64,000 nt of DNA from Sinomicrobium soli. Lineage in GTDB: Bacteria > Bacteroidota > Bacteroidia > Flavobacteriales > Flavobacteriaceae. Shown piece by piece: positions 27,838 to 37,618 of this stretch. Where the stretch lies: assembly GCF_003285545.1 (NCBI RefSeq), contig NZ_QLNV01000009.1:108665-172664 (forward strand), written 5' to 3'. Under the pieces are notes generated by a model, which saw only the letters and a list, made by a program, of their open reading frames with translations, was not told the DNA's origin and made no database searches. Positions within the stretch are counted from its first letter, which is position 1, and each line of letters opens with the position of its first letter. The translations under genes and the position numbers were made by a program.

Positions 27838-29490
27838 ATGAGCATTCTTCGACCAATGACCAGGTTTTGTATATTAACGACCTTGATCCTTCTCTATTCG
27901 GCATGTAAGAGAACCCCCGAAAATATAAACCGGACAGGAATTATCCCTCAGCCTGTGAGCCTGGAATTCGGGGAAGGGGCTTTTGTGATCGATGAGGATA
28001 CAAAAATTTTATACCCCGATGCTTTTGCCCCGGTAGCAGATTTTTTGTCGGAATATATCGGGGGCAGGGTCAATACGGAAATGCAGCGCACGGAGGATGA
28101 AGATACCTATACGATTATTTTCAGGCAGGATGAAAGCCTGGAGAATGAAGAGGCCTATGCGCTGAAAGTGACCCCGAAAAACATTGAGATCTCCGCTTCG
28201 TCGCCCAGGGGAGCGTTTTATGCCGTACAGAGTTTAAGGCAGCTCATGCCTGTACCTTCCGGGGATATGGTAACAGGGGAGGACGAAATGGGCATACCTG
28301 TGGTGGAAGTATTTGATGAACCCCGTTTCGGGTACCGCGGGCAGATGCTCGATGTGGGGAGGCATTTTTTTCCCGTGGAATTTATCAAGAAGTATATCGA
28401 CCTGATGGCCATGTTCAAGATCAATACCTTTCACTGGCACCTTACCGAAGACCAGGGATGGCGCATAGAGATAAAGAAATACCCGGAACTTACGAAAGTC
28501 GGGGCATACAGGGACAGTACGGTGATAGGCCATTACAGGGACGAACCGAGGCGCTGGGACACTACGAGATATGGCGGGTTCTATACCCAGGAAGAGGTAA
28601 AAGAGATTGTAAAATATGCGCAGGACAGGTTTATTACGGTAATTCCGGAAATCGAAATGCCGGGGCATGCCGAGGCTGCACTGGCGTCTTACCCGGAACT
28701 GGGGTGTACGGGAGGGCCATACCAGGTACAGGGCATCTGGGGAATTCACAAGAATATATACTGTACTAAGGAAGAGACATTCACCTTCCTGGAAGGAGTG
28801 CTCGATGAGGTTACGGAACTCTTTCCCGGTGAGTATATTCATATAGGGGGCGATGAAGCGCCCAAAGACAACTGGGAGCAATGTGAAGTGTGCCAGGCAT
28901 TGATAAGAAGTGAAGGACTGACCGATGAGCATGAGTTGCAGAGTTATTTTATTCACCGCATCGAGAAATATCTGAACAGCAAGGGGAAGCAGATTATCGG
29001 CTGGGATGAGATCCTGGAAGGAGGGCTGGCCCCCAATGCTACGGTAATGTCGTGGAGGGGAACCGAAGGGGCCATAGAAGCGGCCAGGCAGCATCACGAT
29101 GTGATCATGACCCCTACGTCGCACTGTTACCTGGATTATTATCAATACGAGTCGGATAAGGAGGACAAGGATATTCTTGCCATAGGGGGGTATCTGCCCC
29201 TGTCCAAGGTTTACAGTTTTGAACCCATACCGGAGGAACTGACCCCGGAGGAAGGGAACTATGTATTGGGCCCCCAGGCAAATGTGTGGACGGAGTATAT
29301 GAAGACCCCGGAGAAGGTGGAATATATGGTATATCCCAGGGCCATAGCCATGGCCGAAGTGGGGTGGACTTCCAAAGCGAACAAGGATTATGACAACTTT
29401 TTATACCGGCTGGAGCCGGTGATCAAAAACCTGGAAGCCATGGGGGTAAACCACGGTTATAAACCCGAAGAGGTCAGAAAAGAGGAGTAG
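27838..29490 (+). CDS. Beta-N-acetylhexosaminidase, GH20 lipoprotein
   Basis: This 550-residue enzyme removes terminal GlcNAc or GalNAc from glycans or chitin fragments. It starts with a lipoprotein signal (lipobox YSAC, cysteine at about residue 22), so it is probably anchored in the outer membrane or periplasm. Residues ~35-160 are the GH20b domain. The catalytic barrel has FINTFHWHLTEDQGWR (here KINTFHWHLTEDQGW), EIEMPGHAEAAL and HIGGDEAPKDNWEQC. The D-E pair in the last motif is the substrate-assisted catalytic centre. The tryptophans WTEYMKTPEK fit the -1 subsite. Length is normal for the family. Confidence 0.95.
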   Translation: MSILRPMTRFCILTTLILLYSACKRTPENINRTGIIPQPVSLEFGEGAFVIDEDTKILYPDAFAPVADFLSEYIGGRVNTEMQRTEDEDTYTIIFRQDESLENEEAYALKVTPKNIEISASSPRGAFYAVQSLRQLMPVPSGDMVTGEDEMGIPVVEVFDEPRFGYRGQMLDVGRHFFPVEFIKKYIDLMAMFKINTFHWHLTEDQGWRIEIKKYPELTKVGAYRDSTVIGHYRDEPRRWDTTRYGGFYTQEEVKEIVKYAQDRFITVIPEIEMPGHAEAALASYPELGCTGGPYQVQGIWGIHKNIYCTKEETFTFLEGVLDEVTELFPGEYIHIGGDEAPKDNWEQCEVCQALIRSEGLTDEHELQSYFIHRIEKYLNSKGKQIIGWDEILEGGLAPNATVMSWRGTEGAIEAARQHHDVIMTPTSHCYLDYYQYESDKEDKDILAIGGYLPLSKVYSFEPIPEELTPEEGNYVLGPQANVWTEYMKTPEKVEYMVYPRAIAMAEVGWTSKANKDYDNFLYRLEPVIKNLEAMGVNHGYKPEEVRKEE

Positions 29491-29508
29491 GCTGTAGCTG
29501 TGAAGGAA

Positions 29509-29516
29509 TAGTTTTG
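29509..29516 (+). promoter_or_regulatory. Candidate promoter -7 element of cutC
   Basis: TAGTTTTG matches TAnnTTTG and lies 17 bases before the ATG at 29534, between the GH20 and cutC genes. Confidence 0.4.
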
Positions 29517-29533
29517 TTACCAGCTTTTGCATT

Positions 29534-30277
29534 ATGCTTGTAGAAATATGTGCCAATTCACTCCGTTCCGCCCGTAATGCGGAACAGGCAGGGGCAGACC
29601 GTATTGAACTGTGCTCGGAGCTGGGTGTGGGAGGGGTCACCCCCTCGCATGGTCTTATCGGGAAGGCCCTGGAAACACTCCGCATCCCGGTATTTGTGCT
29701 AATACGCCCCCGCAGCGGCGATTTCTGTTATGACGATGATGAATTTGCCATCATGAAGGAGGACATTGCATACTGTAAAGAGATTGGATGCGCGGGTATA
29801 GTATCGGGGGTTCTTACTCCTGCAAATATATTAGACGCAGCACGTACCAGGGCTCTTGTGGAGCTGTCACACCCTATGGAATTTACGTTTCACAGGGCGT
29901 TCGACCTGGTGAAAGATCCGCTGGAAACCCTGAAGCTTTTGGAAGAGGCCGGGGCGGACAGGGTGCTCACTTCGGGACAGCAACCGGATGCAGAAGCGGG
30001 TTTGCCGTTGCTGACACGGCTGCGCAGCTTATGTGGGAACAGGCCCCGGCTGATGCCGGGCGGAGGAATAGGAGTGCACAATATCAGGCGTTTTGCCGAA
30101 GCCGGGTTTCCCGAAGTGCATTTTTCGGCGACGACATTATATCCCTCTCCCGCCGGAAAACCCGGGCTGGAGATGAATAGCCCGAGGTTTCTCGATGAAG
30201 CTGTGATCCCTGCTTCCGATCCGGGTAAAATTGCTGAGGTGCTGCGCGCACTTTCAGGAGACGACCGGGACCGTTGA
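29534..30277 (+). CDS. cutC: CutC-family copper homeostasis protein
   Basis: This 247-residue cytoplasmic TIM-barrel protein is complete. It shows the family start LVEICANSLRSARNAEQAGADRIELC and VGGVTPSHGLI, FVLIRPRSGDFCY, EFTFHRAFD and RVLTSGQ, then MPGGGI. (The first is split here as VEICANSLRSARNAEQAGAD.) CutC was linked to copper tolerance in E. coli, but its biochemical activity is not settled. No copper genes are adjacent, so the name reflects the family only. It lies between the GH20 gene and a metallophosphoesterase and has a candidate promoter of its own. Confidence 0.93.
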   Translation: MLVEICANSLRSARNAEQAGADRIELCSELGVGGVTPSHGLIGKALETLRIPVFVLIRPRSGDFCYDDDEFAIMKEDIAYCKEIGCAGIVSGVLTPANILDAARTRALVELSHPMEFTFHRAFDLVKDPLETLKLLEEAGADRVLTSGQQPDAEAGLPLLTRLRSLCGNRPRLMPGGGIGVHNIRRFAEAGFPEVHFSATTLYPSPAGKPGLEMNSPRFLDEAVIPASDPGKIAEVLRALSGDDRDR

Positions 30278-30380
30278 TTTTTTCACAGGCGGAGCCCCCT
30301 GATTTTCTTTAACATAATCATAACAGCCGCACTTGTGGTAATGCATTACTTTTATCCCGTTAAAATATAACGGTTTAGCC

Positions 30381-31610
30381 ATGTGGAACTGGATATTGTT
30401 CGTATTCATATATATCATTGTCAGTTTTTACGCCTTCCAGGCGGTGAGGACATTGACGAGGTCTCCGTATGTCCTGTATGCCTATATCCTGGTGTTACTG
30501 GTCGTATTGGGTAATTTTTTATATCACTTTGCCTTTCCGGGAGAAACCAGAGGCTTCCGGGGTGCCCGCGGATATGCGGCGAGCTTTTTGCTGATGGTGA
30601 TCTTGTTTCAGCTGGTCACCGTGATCTTCCTGTTCGGGGAGGATATGGTCAGGATGCTTACTGCGCTGGCAGGTAAATGGAGCGGCAAAAGCGCGGAGAT
30701 ATCCCTGCCTTCACGGCGGAGGTTTGTCAGTTTGCTGGGGATGGGACTGGCAGCCATTCCTTTTAGCGGATTGTTATACGGTATGGTAAAAGGTAAATAC
30801 GACTTCAGGGTGTTGAAATACGTATTGGAATTTGACGATCTTCCCGATGCTTTCGACGGTTATCGCATTACCCAGTTGTCCGATATTCACAGCGGAAGCT
30901 TTGACGACCATGAAAAGGTATCCTATGCCGTAGACCTTATAAACCAACAGGAGTCGGACCTGCTGCTCTTTACCGGGGATATGGTCAATGACAAGGCCGA
31001 TGAACTGCTGCCCTGGATGGAGACTTTCTCCAGGCTCGGGGCGCCGGACGGTATGTATTCCGTACTGGGGAACCACGATTACGGCGATTATGCGCGATGG
31101 GGCAGTGAAGCGGACAAAGAGGCCAACCTGGATAAATTAAAAGAGCTGCAGCGCCAGATGGGATTTGAGCTGTTGCTCAACGAACACCGTTACCTGGAAA
31201 AGGACGGGCAGCGTATAGCACTTATCGGGGTGGAAAACTGGGGAGCCGGGGGCTTTAAGAAAGCGGGCGACCTGGATAAGGCGATACAGGGAATGACCCC
31301 CGATACCTTCAAGATACTGATGAGCCACGACCCTTCCCATTGGGAACAGCAGGTTATCAATCATCCGTACCATTATCACCTGACCCTCAGCGGGCATACC
31401 CACGGCATGCAATTCGGGGTGGAAATTCCCGGAGTGGTCAAGTGGAGCCCCATAAAGTGGCGTTATAAATACTGGGCAGGTATTTACAGGGAAATGGGGC
31501 AATATATCAATGTGAACCGCGGACTGGGATTTCTCGGTTATCCCGGACGGGTGGGAATGTGGCCCGAAATTACCGTGATAGAACTAAAAAAGTCGGCCAA
31601 AACCGCATAA
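30381..31610 (+). CDS. Membrane-anchored metallophosphoesterase
   Basis: This 409-residue protein has three to four N-terminal membrane helices (residues ~1-100) and a further helix near 115-132 (FVSLLGMGLAAIPFSGLLYG). A calcineurin-like phosphoesterase domain follows from about 150. The metal-binding motifs are all visible: ITQLSDIHSGSFD, LLLFTGDMVND, YSVLGNHDYGDY, ILMSHDP and LTLSGHTHGMQFG. The layout resembles YkuE-type membrane phosphodiesterases, so the catalytic domain may act outside the inner membrane. The natural substrate is unknown; lipids or UDP-lipids are possible. The thioredoxin-like gene follows with its own promoter. Confidence 0.9.
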   Translation: MWNWILFVFIYIIVSFYAFQAVRTLTRSPYVLYAYILVLLVVLGNFLYHFAFPGETRGFRGARGYAASFLLMVILFQLVTVIFLFGEDMVRMLTALAGKWSGKSAEISLPSRRRFVSLLGMGLAAIPFSGLLYGMVKGKYDFRVLKYVLEFDDLPDAFDGYRITQLSDIHSGSFDDHEKVSYAVDLINQQESDLLLFTGDMVNDKADELLPWMETFSRLGAPDGMYSVLGNHDYGDYARWGSEADKEANLDKLKELQRQMGFELLLNEHRYLEKDGQRIALIGVENWGAGGFKKAGDLDKAIQGMTPDTFKILMSHDPSHWEQQVINHPYHYHLTLSGHTHGMQFGVEIPGVVKWSPIKWRYKYWAGIYREMGQYINVNRGLGFLGYPGRVGMWPEITVIELKKSAKTA

Positions 31611-31624
31611 TTCACAGAAAATAC

Positions 31625-31632
31625 TACATTTG
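31625..31632 (+). promoter_or_regulatory. Promoter -7 element of the thioredoxin-like gene
   Basis: TACATTTG matches TAnnTTTG and lies 21 bases before the ATG at 31654. Confidence 0.5.
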
Positions 31633-31653
31633 TAATACTAATTCCTTGTAGAA

Positions 31654-31950
31654 ATGTCAAAATTCGGTGAATTAATAGATAACAACATCCCTGTTCTGCT
31701 GGATTTTTATACCGACTGGAACGAGGCTTCTACGGCCATGCACCCCGTATTGCGGGATGTGGCAGCGGCTATGGGAGATAAGGCCAGGGTGATAAAGATA
31801 GATGTCGATAAGAACCAGGAACTGGCCAATGCACTTCGTGTAAAGGGATTGCCTACGATGATGATATACAAAAAAGGAGAGATGGTCTGGCGCCAGAGCG
31901 GAGAGCTCGATGCCAATACCCTTATAGGTCTGCTACAGGAGTACGTATAA
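31654..31950 (+). CDS. Thioredoxin-fold protein lacking the CXXC active site
   Basis: This 98-residue protein has the full thioredoxin fold. It has the strand PVLLDFYTDW, a helix, VIKIDVDKNQELANALRVKG, the cis-proline turn LPTMMIYKKGE and the final helix. Where thioredoxins have WCGPC, this protein has W22-N-E-A-S26, so both redox cysteines are missing, and there are none elsewhere. It cannot act as a dithiol oxidoreductase. A binding or scaffold role is inferred. The rest of the fold is well kept, so this is not a decayed pseudogene. It has its own promoter and a terminator that it shares with the convergent peptidase gene. Confidence 0.9.
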   Translation: MSKFGELIDNNIPVLLDFYTDWNEASTAMHPVLRDVAAAMGDKARVIKIDVDKNQELANALRVKGLPTMMIYKKGEMVWRQSGELDANTLIGLLQEYV

Positions 31951-31953
31951 GAT

Positions 31954-31993
31954 AAACCCTTCCGGAATCCTCACGGGACCCCGGAGGGGTTTT
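31954..31993. terminator. Terminator between convergent genes
   Basis: AAACCCTTCCGG pairs with CCGGAGGGGTTT (one wobble pair), followed by TTTAT on the plus strand. It lies between the thioredoxin-like and prolyl oligopeptidase genes. Confidence 0.75.
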
Positions 31994-32006
31994 ATATGCT
32001 GCCGGG

Positions 32007-34160
32007 TTATTTTTCTGCAGATTGGTTTCCTGCCTGTACAGGTAATGTCCTGTATCCCATTTCATAGAGTGTAAACCCGAAAACATCGGCAGTCTGCTCG
32101 ATGGTTTTGCTTATCGGGGTGCCCGCCCCGTGACCCGCATCTGTTTCTATCCTGATCAGTACGGGGTTTTCTCCCGAATGTTTTTCCTGAAGGGTAGCCG
32201 CAAACTTAAAACTGTGTGCGGGAACCACGCGGTCATCGTGATCGGCAGTGGTGATCAGGGTAGACGGGTAAACGGTGTCATTCGCGATGTTGTGAAGGGG
32301 AGAGTACCCCAGGAGGTACCTGAACATTTCCTCATTGTCTTCGGAGGTGCCGTAATCATAGGCCCATCCCGCACCGGCCGTGAATTTGTGATACCGGAGC
32401 ATATCCAGTACCCCTACTGCGGGCAATGCCACTTTCATCAGGTCGGGACGCTGTGTCATGGTGGCGCCTACGAGAAGCCCCCCGTTTGAGCCGCCCTTAA
32501 TGGCCAGGTATTGCGAAGAGGTATACTGATTGTCGATAAGGTATTCTGCGGCGGCAATAAAATCATCGAACACATTCTGTTTCTGCATTTTGGTTCCCGC
32601 GTCATGCCATTTCTTGCCGTATTCCCCGCCTCCCCTCAGGTTGGGCACTGCATAAATGCCCCCCTGTTCCAGCCAAATGGCATTTACGGTACTGAAAGAA
32701 GGCTGCAGGCTGATGTTAAATCCGCCGTAACCATACAGGATGGTAGGGTTTTTCCCGTTGAGTTCCGTCCCTTTTTTATAGGTGATGATCATGGGAATGC
32801 GCGTGCCGTCCTTGGAGTTGTAGAACACCTGTTCGGACATATAGTTGTCGGGGCTGAAGTTTATTTCCGGCTTCCAGTAGAGATCGGAAACGCCGTCATT
32901 GACCTCGTAGGAATAGATCCTGCCGGGAGTGTTGTAATTGGTAAATGAATAATACAGTACTTCCTGGTCCTCTTTCCCGAAAAATCCGCCTGATGTCCCT
33001 ACCCCGGGCAATGCTATTTCGCGGACCTGTTGTCCCTTATAATCGTACTGGTAGACTTTCGATATGGCGTCTACCATATATTTGGCAAAGAGATAGCCGC
33101 CCCCGGTAGATACGTTCAGTACGTTTTCCGTTTCCGGGATAAGGTCGGCCCAGTGTTCCGGTCCGGGAGATGCGATGGTTGCGGTCACCACTTTCTGGTT
33201 GGGCGCATCGAGGTTTGTGACCAGGTAAAGGGTATCTCCGCGGCTGTCGAGGATGCCGGTGTCGCTGTCGGTATGGTCGAGGATGGTAATGATCTCCGAA
33301 CCGGGGGTGCCGAGGTCCTTGACAAAAAGCTTGTTTCCGGAGGTAGAATTCGATGCTGATATCGTAAGATAGCGCTCGTCTTCGGTAAGCCCGGCAAAGA
33401 CATATCTGTGTTTTTGTCCGGGAGTATCCCCGAAGATGACCTCGTCTTCTTTCTGGGAAGTACCCAGTTTGTGGAAATACAGTTTGTGCTGATCTGTTTT
33501 TGCCGAAAGTTCACTGCCTTCGGGTTTGTCGTAACTGGAGTAGAAAAAGCCTTCGTTGCCTTTCCATGCCATACCGCTGAATTTGATGTCGGTCAGGGTA
33601 TCTTCGAGAATCTCCCGTGTCTGCGCATCCATGACGATAACCTTACGCCAGTCGCTTCCCCCTTCCGAAATGGAATAGGCCAGCAGCTTGCCGTCTTTGG
33701 TGAACGAGAGCCCCCCGAGAGATACCGTTCCGTCTTTGGAAAAGGTATTGGGGTCGAGGAACATCTCTTCCGATCCCTCATCGTTTTTGCGGTAGATCAC
33801 CGATTGGTCCTGCAAGCCGTCGTTTTTGGAGTAGTAGGTGTAATCTCCTTCGCGGAAAGGGGAAGAGAGCCTTTCGTAATTCCACAATTCCTGTAAGCGC
33901 TCCTTGAGCTGTTTTCTGAAAGGGATCTGTTCCAGGTATTTCTGTGTTACCTTGTTTTCTTCGGCTACCCATGCCGCCGTTTCTGCCGACCTGTCATCTT
34001 CGAGCCAGCGATAGGGGTCCCTGACTTCCGCTCCGAAATACACATCGGTGGTGTCCGTTTTTTTGGTTTCCGGGTAATTGATTTTCATATGATCTTCCTT
34101 TTTTCCGCACGAATACCACAACAGTGGTGTGACCAGTGCAAGTATGGCTGTTTTTTTCAT
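32007..34160 (-). CDS. Prolyl oligopeptidase, family S9A lipoprotein
   Basis: This 717-residue serine peptidase cleaves short peptides after proline. The N-terminus is a lipoprotein signal (lipobox WYSC, cysteine at about residue 18), so the enzyme is exported. The first part is the seven-bladed propeller with [18 protein letters not shown]. The alpha/beta-hydrolase domain carries [20 protein letters not shown], the nucleophile motif [11 protein letters not shown], and the acid and histidine regions [15 protein letters not shown] and DAGHGAG. The ATG at 34160 is chosen because it begins the signal peptide. A longer frame to 34220 has no such sense. No neighbour shares its function. Confidence 0.95.
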   Translation of the reverse strand: MKKTAILALVTPLLWYSCGKKEDHMKINYPETKKTDTTDVYFGAEVRDPYRWLEDDRSAETAAWVAEENKVTQKYLEQIPFRKQLKERLQELWNYERLSSPFREGDYTYYSKNDGLQDQSVIYRKNDEGSEEMFLDPNTFSKDGTVSLGGLSFTKDGKLLAYSISEGGSDWRKVIVMDAQTREILEDTLTDIKFSGMAWKGNEGFFYSSYDKPEGSELSAKTDQHKLYFHKLGTSQKEDEVIFGDTPGQKHRYVFAGLTEDERYLTISASNSTSGNKLFVKDLGTPGSEIITILDHTDSDTGILDSRGDTLYLVTNLDAPNQKVVTATIASPGPEHWADLIPETENVLNVSTGGGYLFAKYMVDAISKVYQYDYKGQQVREIALPGVGTSGGFFGKEDQEVLYYSFTNYNTPGRIYSYEVNDGVSDLYWKPEINFSPDNYMSEQVFYNSKDGTRIPMIITYKKGTELNGKNPTILYGYGGFNISLQPSFSTVNAIWLEQGGIYAVPNLRGGGEYGKKWHDAGTKMQKQNVFDDFIAAAEYLIDNQYTSSQYLAIKGGSNGGLLVGATMTQRPDLMKVALPAVGVLDMLRYHKFTAGAGWAYDYGTSEDNEEMFRYLLGYSPLHNIANDTVYPSTLITTADHDDRVVPAHSFKFAATLQEKHSGENPVLIRIETDAGHGAGTPISKTIEQTADVFGFTLYEMGYRTLPVQAGNQSAEK

Positions 34161-34308
34161 AAGGCAGATGTGTTGTTTAAGTGTTTGACGAAGTTCAGGC
34201 GAACTCCGTACAAAAATCATTGAAAAATATGAAAAAAGCGGGATGGTAAGAAGATTTTGTATGCCTTTTTCCTGTTTTTCTTCTGTGCTTACAGGGTATT
34301 TCCATAAT

Positions 34309-34344
34309 AAAAGGCTGTCCTGTACGGATACTGGACAGCCTTTT
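34309..34344 (-). terminator. Terminator after the metal-uptake module
   Basis: A perfect 12-bp stem AAAAGGCTGTCC (34309-34320) with GGACAGCCTTTT (34333-34344). On the minus strand TTTTATTATGG follows. It lies 32 bases after the stop of the His-rich lipoprotein gene. Confidence 0.9.
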
Positions 34345-34375
34345 AATGCATCTGATACGGGTTGTGTTCTCTGCC

Positions 34376-34996
34376 CTATTCTTCGATATGGAGATGGAAA
34401 TTGACTTCCATATCGGTTTCGCCACCTGCATCCTCCAGTCCCGTGTTCGGCTTTTTGGGCTGATGTTTCAGGATCACATTGAGTTCTCCGTGTCCTGTGG
34501 CTCCCGTGGTAAGCGTAAATTTCAGCCCCACCGGATTGTCAGACCCGCCGGTGATATAATCCGATTCCGCATCGGCATAGCCCGGTTCGATGTCGAGCCC
34601 TACCGGGGTAAAGAAGAACTGGTGTTCATCGGCCTCTTCCCTGATCTCATCGGTAACGTCTTCCCTCGGGGATACCGATTCGTTCCATAGAGCGATGGTC
34701 CCCGTATAAGTAACACCGGGTTTCAGCGGGCCTGAGGCCTCGCCTTCCACACCTTCGTGATCGTGATCGTCTTCGTCATGGGTTCCCTCCCCTTCATGGT
34801 CGTGGTCGTGGCCGAGCCCGCCCTCATCGGAATATTCCAGGATCACATCCTCTTCTCCCTCTGCTTCGAGCGTAATGGTCACCCTGGTGATCAGCTCTTC
34901 TTCGTTTACAGGTTTCGGGCTGTCGTCATCGTTGGAACAGGCACTCATGGCAAGGACCACAACCAGGGATAACATTGCTGTTTTTAATGTTTTCAT
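34376..34996 (-). CDS. His/Asp/Glu-rich lipoprotein next to a TonB receptor
   Basis: This 206-residue lipoprotein has a clear signal and lipobox (MSAC, cysteine at residue 20) followed by an acidic SNDDDSP linker. Residues ~60-85 are rich in histidine and acids, with [12 protein letters not shown] and [10 protein letters not shown], a likely divalent metal binding site. The C-terminus ends NFHLHIEE. I recognise no named domain. It starts 21 bases after the TonB receptor stop, so the two genes are co-transcribed. A surface or periplasmic metal-binding accessory for the receptor is inferred; zinc is the most likely metal by analogy, but not shown. Confidence 0.85.
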   Translation of the reverse strand: MKTLKTAMLSLVVVLAMSACSNDDDSPKPVNEEELITRVTITLEAEGEEDVILEYSDEGGLGHDHDHEGEGTHDEDDHDHEGVEGEASGPLKPGVTYTGTIALWNESVSPREDVTDEIREEADEHQFFFTPVGLDIEPGYADAESDYITGGSDNPVGLKFTLTTGATGHGELNVILKHQPKKPNTGLEDAGGETDMEVNFHLHIEE

Positions 34997-35017
34997 AGTG
35001 TTAAACAGTTTGTGTAA

Positions 35018-37432
35018 TTAATAATTCATTTTTATACTCAACTGCATATTGCGACCGAGATCATCTGAGAAAAACCGCAGCCGGTTCAGGTAATCACGGT
35101 ATTTGGTGTCCAGTATATTGTTGACCGTCACTCCTACGGTGAGTTCCGACCTTTTCCGCAGGGGAAAAGTGGCCGAAGCGTCGAAGCCGAGTAAATGATA
35201 GGCGTCGGGCGGGGTGCTGATGTCGGCTGTGCGATCTACGTATTCCCCGTCTTCTATGACAGATATGGTAAAATTATTGTCCGGAAACTCGTTCTGCCTG
35301 AAAAAATAATCGCTCCTCAGGCTGAGTGTGAGCTGATGCCACTCCGGTTTCAGGTAGGTTATTTTATTGGTGGTATTGGCAGGGGGGATAGCGATCAGAG
35401 CCCGGTTCCTGCTCCGGTCCCTGGCATGTACGTAGGCGAATTTGTGATTAAAGGACCAGTGTTCCGAAATATCGTAATTGAGATCGAGATCCGCCCCTGC
35501 AAAAAGGGCATCTACCTGCCTGTACCTCCATACCGGAAAGGCCCCCCTTATGTTGAGTTCGCTTCCGGAGGGTTCGAGCAGGATGTAGTCGCCGATCATA
35601 TTGAGATAGGGAGCGATGCTCAGGGAGAGCTTTCGGGTTTTGAGGGCATAGGACGCGGAGATCTTGTGAGAGGTTTCCTGGTCTATACGCAGGTCCCCGA
35701 GTTCTATGGCCGCTGCAGAATGATGCAGTCCGTCACTGAACAGTTCGGCGGGATTGGGGGGGCGGTTGGCCAGGGCGTAATTAAGGCGCAGGGTGCTGCT
35801 GCCCAGCTGGTACTCCAGCCCTGCGGTGGCGGAGATGCTGTGAAAATCCAGGGTGGGGTTGGTAAGCCACTGGTCTCCGTAATCTTCGGTGATAATGTCG
35901 CCGAAATCCTCATCGTAGCCCTGATCTTCCCAGCGGTCCTTTTTATAGAATTTTTCGGCATCCATCCGGTTGAAGTCGTAGCGTATTCCCGCGTCGACGA
36001 CCAGGGATTCGTTTATGGCCTGTTTTATCGAGGCATACAGTCCGGCATCATAGCGGTCATAATCCGGGATAAGGCGGCGTACCCCGGTTTCCGGGTCCGG
36101 GACATTGTGCTGGTACCGCAGCAGGATGCCGGTGTTTATTGTTCTTCCGCCACGGGCGTCGAACAGGAAACCGGAAGTAAGGGTGTGGGTGGTGAGTTTC
36201 ATGTCCATGGAGGGGGTGCCTTTCCGTTCTCCTCTCCTGAGGTCGTACTCCTGCCGGTTGTTCTGCTGGAAATCGTATTGGAGGTTCCATTTGCCCAGCT
36301 GTTCGAACCTCTTGAAAAAGTTGATCTTTGCCAGGTGGTGTGTTACCTGTTGTTTCGGTGCGTTGATGTCATACGAAAAATCCTCGACCACCAGAGGTTC
36401 CCGGTTGTTTATGGCCTGCAGGAGATCGCGCTGGCTCCCGATATGGGATGAACGCAGTATTCCGATTTCATTGCGGTAAAAGCTGTAGTAGGCTTCAAAT
36501 CCGTGAGTGAATTTGTTCAGGCCGAAACCGGCAGAAAAGGCCTGTTGGGAATATCCTGTATTGGTGAGGGAATAACCGGGGGCCTTGAAGTCCCCGAAGC
36601 GTTTTAATGTACCCTGTGCCTGCCAGTGCCATCCGGTTTCATAGCTTTTGGTAAGGGAGGAAATAAGTGCCCCGCCACGACCGTTGGTAGCCCCTGAAAG
36701 TATGGTTTTTCCGTAGAGGGTATCCTTGACCGGGATCTTTGACGGTTCTGCTATGATAACGCCCCCTATGGCATCTCCCCCGTACTGCAGGGCGGCTGCT
36801 CCTTTTACCACGGTGAGGCTTCCGGCGGCGTTCAGGTCGAGGTTGGGAGCGTGTTCCATACCCCATTCCTGGTCCTGTAGCCTTACACCGTTGTTCATGG
36901 TAATGATACGGCTGCTGTGCAGCCCCTGTATTACAGGTTTTACTATGGCACTCCCGGTATTGAGGGAGGATACACCACTTATTTCCTTAAGGGCATCGCC
37001 TACGGATGCGGCGCTGAATTTATCGATGGTCTCCGTGTGGAGTATCTGTTCGGTGGCCGAAGCGGTAACCGGATGGTCGCGCGTGCCTTCTACAACGACT
37101 TCCCTGAGTTCTTCCAGGTGGTGCTCCAGGGTGATGCGCCGGGTGGTGATCCCGGTAATTTCCAGTGTCATGAAACGGGGAGTGCACGACTCATGGGAAA
37201 TTTCTACCTCATAAGACCCCGGGCATATGCCTGATATGCTGAAATTGCCGTCTATGTCGCTGACAGCGGCCTTGTCGGTATGGTATAGCCTGATCAGGGC
37301 ATTCTCCAACGGGTGGCCGTCGTGAAAGTCTGTAACCTTCCCTTCGAATACGGCCTCGCAGTTTTGCGATATGGTGTGTTGCGGGAATCCCCAAATGGCA
37401 ATAAGTACTAACAATGGATATGTCAGTTTCAT
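35018..37432 (-). CDS. TonB-dependent outer-membrane receptor, probable metal or metal-complex uptake
   Basis: This 804-residue receptor has a signal peptide (1-22), then a CarboxypepD-regulatory-like domain (about 28-110, with GKVTDFHDGHPLENALIRLY) that is frequent in Bacteroidota receptors. The plug domain follows at about 120-230, with SVGDALKEISGVSSLN, VIQGLHSSRIITMNNGVR and GAAALQYGGDAIGGVI. The 22-strand barrel ends FFSDDLGRNMQLSIKMNY. It is not a SusC type: no SusD gene is nearby, and the plug resembles ZnuD/FrpB-type metal receptors. The adjacent His-rich lipoprotein and CPxC membrane protein support metal uptake. Confidence 0.9.
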   Translation of the reverse strand: MKLTYPLLVLIAIWGFPQHTISQNCEAVFEGKVTDFHDGHPLENALIRLYHTDKAAVSDIDGNFSISGICPGSYEVEISHESCTPRFMTLEITGITTRRITLEHHLEELREVVVEGTRDHPVTASATEQILHTETIDKFSAASVGDALKEISGVSSLNTGSAIVKPVIQGLHSSRIITMNNGVRLQDQEWGMEHAPNLDLNAAGSLTVVKGAAALQYGGDAIGGVIIAEPSKIPVKDTLYGKTILSGATNGRGGALISSLTKSYETGWHWQAQGTLKRFGDFKAPGYSLTNTGYSQQAFSAGFGLNKFTHGFEAYYSFYRNEIGILRSSHIGSQRDLLQAINNREPLVVEDFSYDINAPKQQVTHHLAKINFFKRFEQLGKWNLQYDFQQNNRQEYDLRRGERKGTPSMDMKLTTHTLTSGFLFDARGGRTINTGILLRYQHNVPDPETGVRRLIPDYDRYDAGLYASIKQAINESLVVDAGIRYDFNRMDAEKFYKKDRWEDQGYDEDFGDIITEDYGDQWLTNPTLDFHSISATAGLEYQLGSSTLRLNYALANRPPNPAELFSDGLHHSAAAIELGDLRIDQETSHKISASYALKTRKLSLSIAPYLNMIGDYILLEPSGSELNIRGAFPVWRYRQVDALFAGADLDLNYDISEHWSFNHKFAYVHARDRSRNRALIAIPPANTTNKITYLKPEWHQLTLSLRSDYFFRQNEFPDNNFTISVIEDGEYVDRTADISTPPDAYHLLGFDASATFPLRKRSELTVGVTVNNILDTKYRDYLNRLRFFSDDLGRNMQLSIKMNY

Positions 37433-37618
37433 AAAATATGATTTATATTAATACCGGTGCGAAGGCGGATACCTGCACGGATATATGTTATCTGTGACGG
37501 GTATGGTGTTCTTTGCAGTTACCGGATGGGAAAAATGTGACCTGAACCCTGCTTCCCGGGAGTAGATATACCGTAGTTTCAACCGGTATGGCCAGGTAGG
37601 TACAAAAAGTTCGGAAAA

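Noticed and set aside
30357..30373. A regulatory hairpin (CCGTTA/TAACGG) before the metallophosphoesterase gene
   Set aside because: Six base pairs only; likely by chance in an AT-rich leader.
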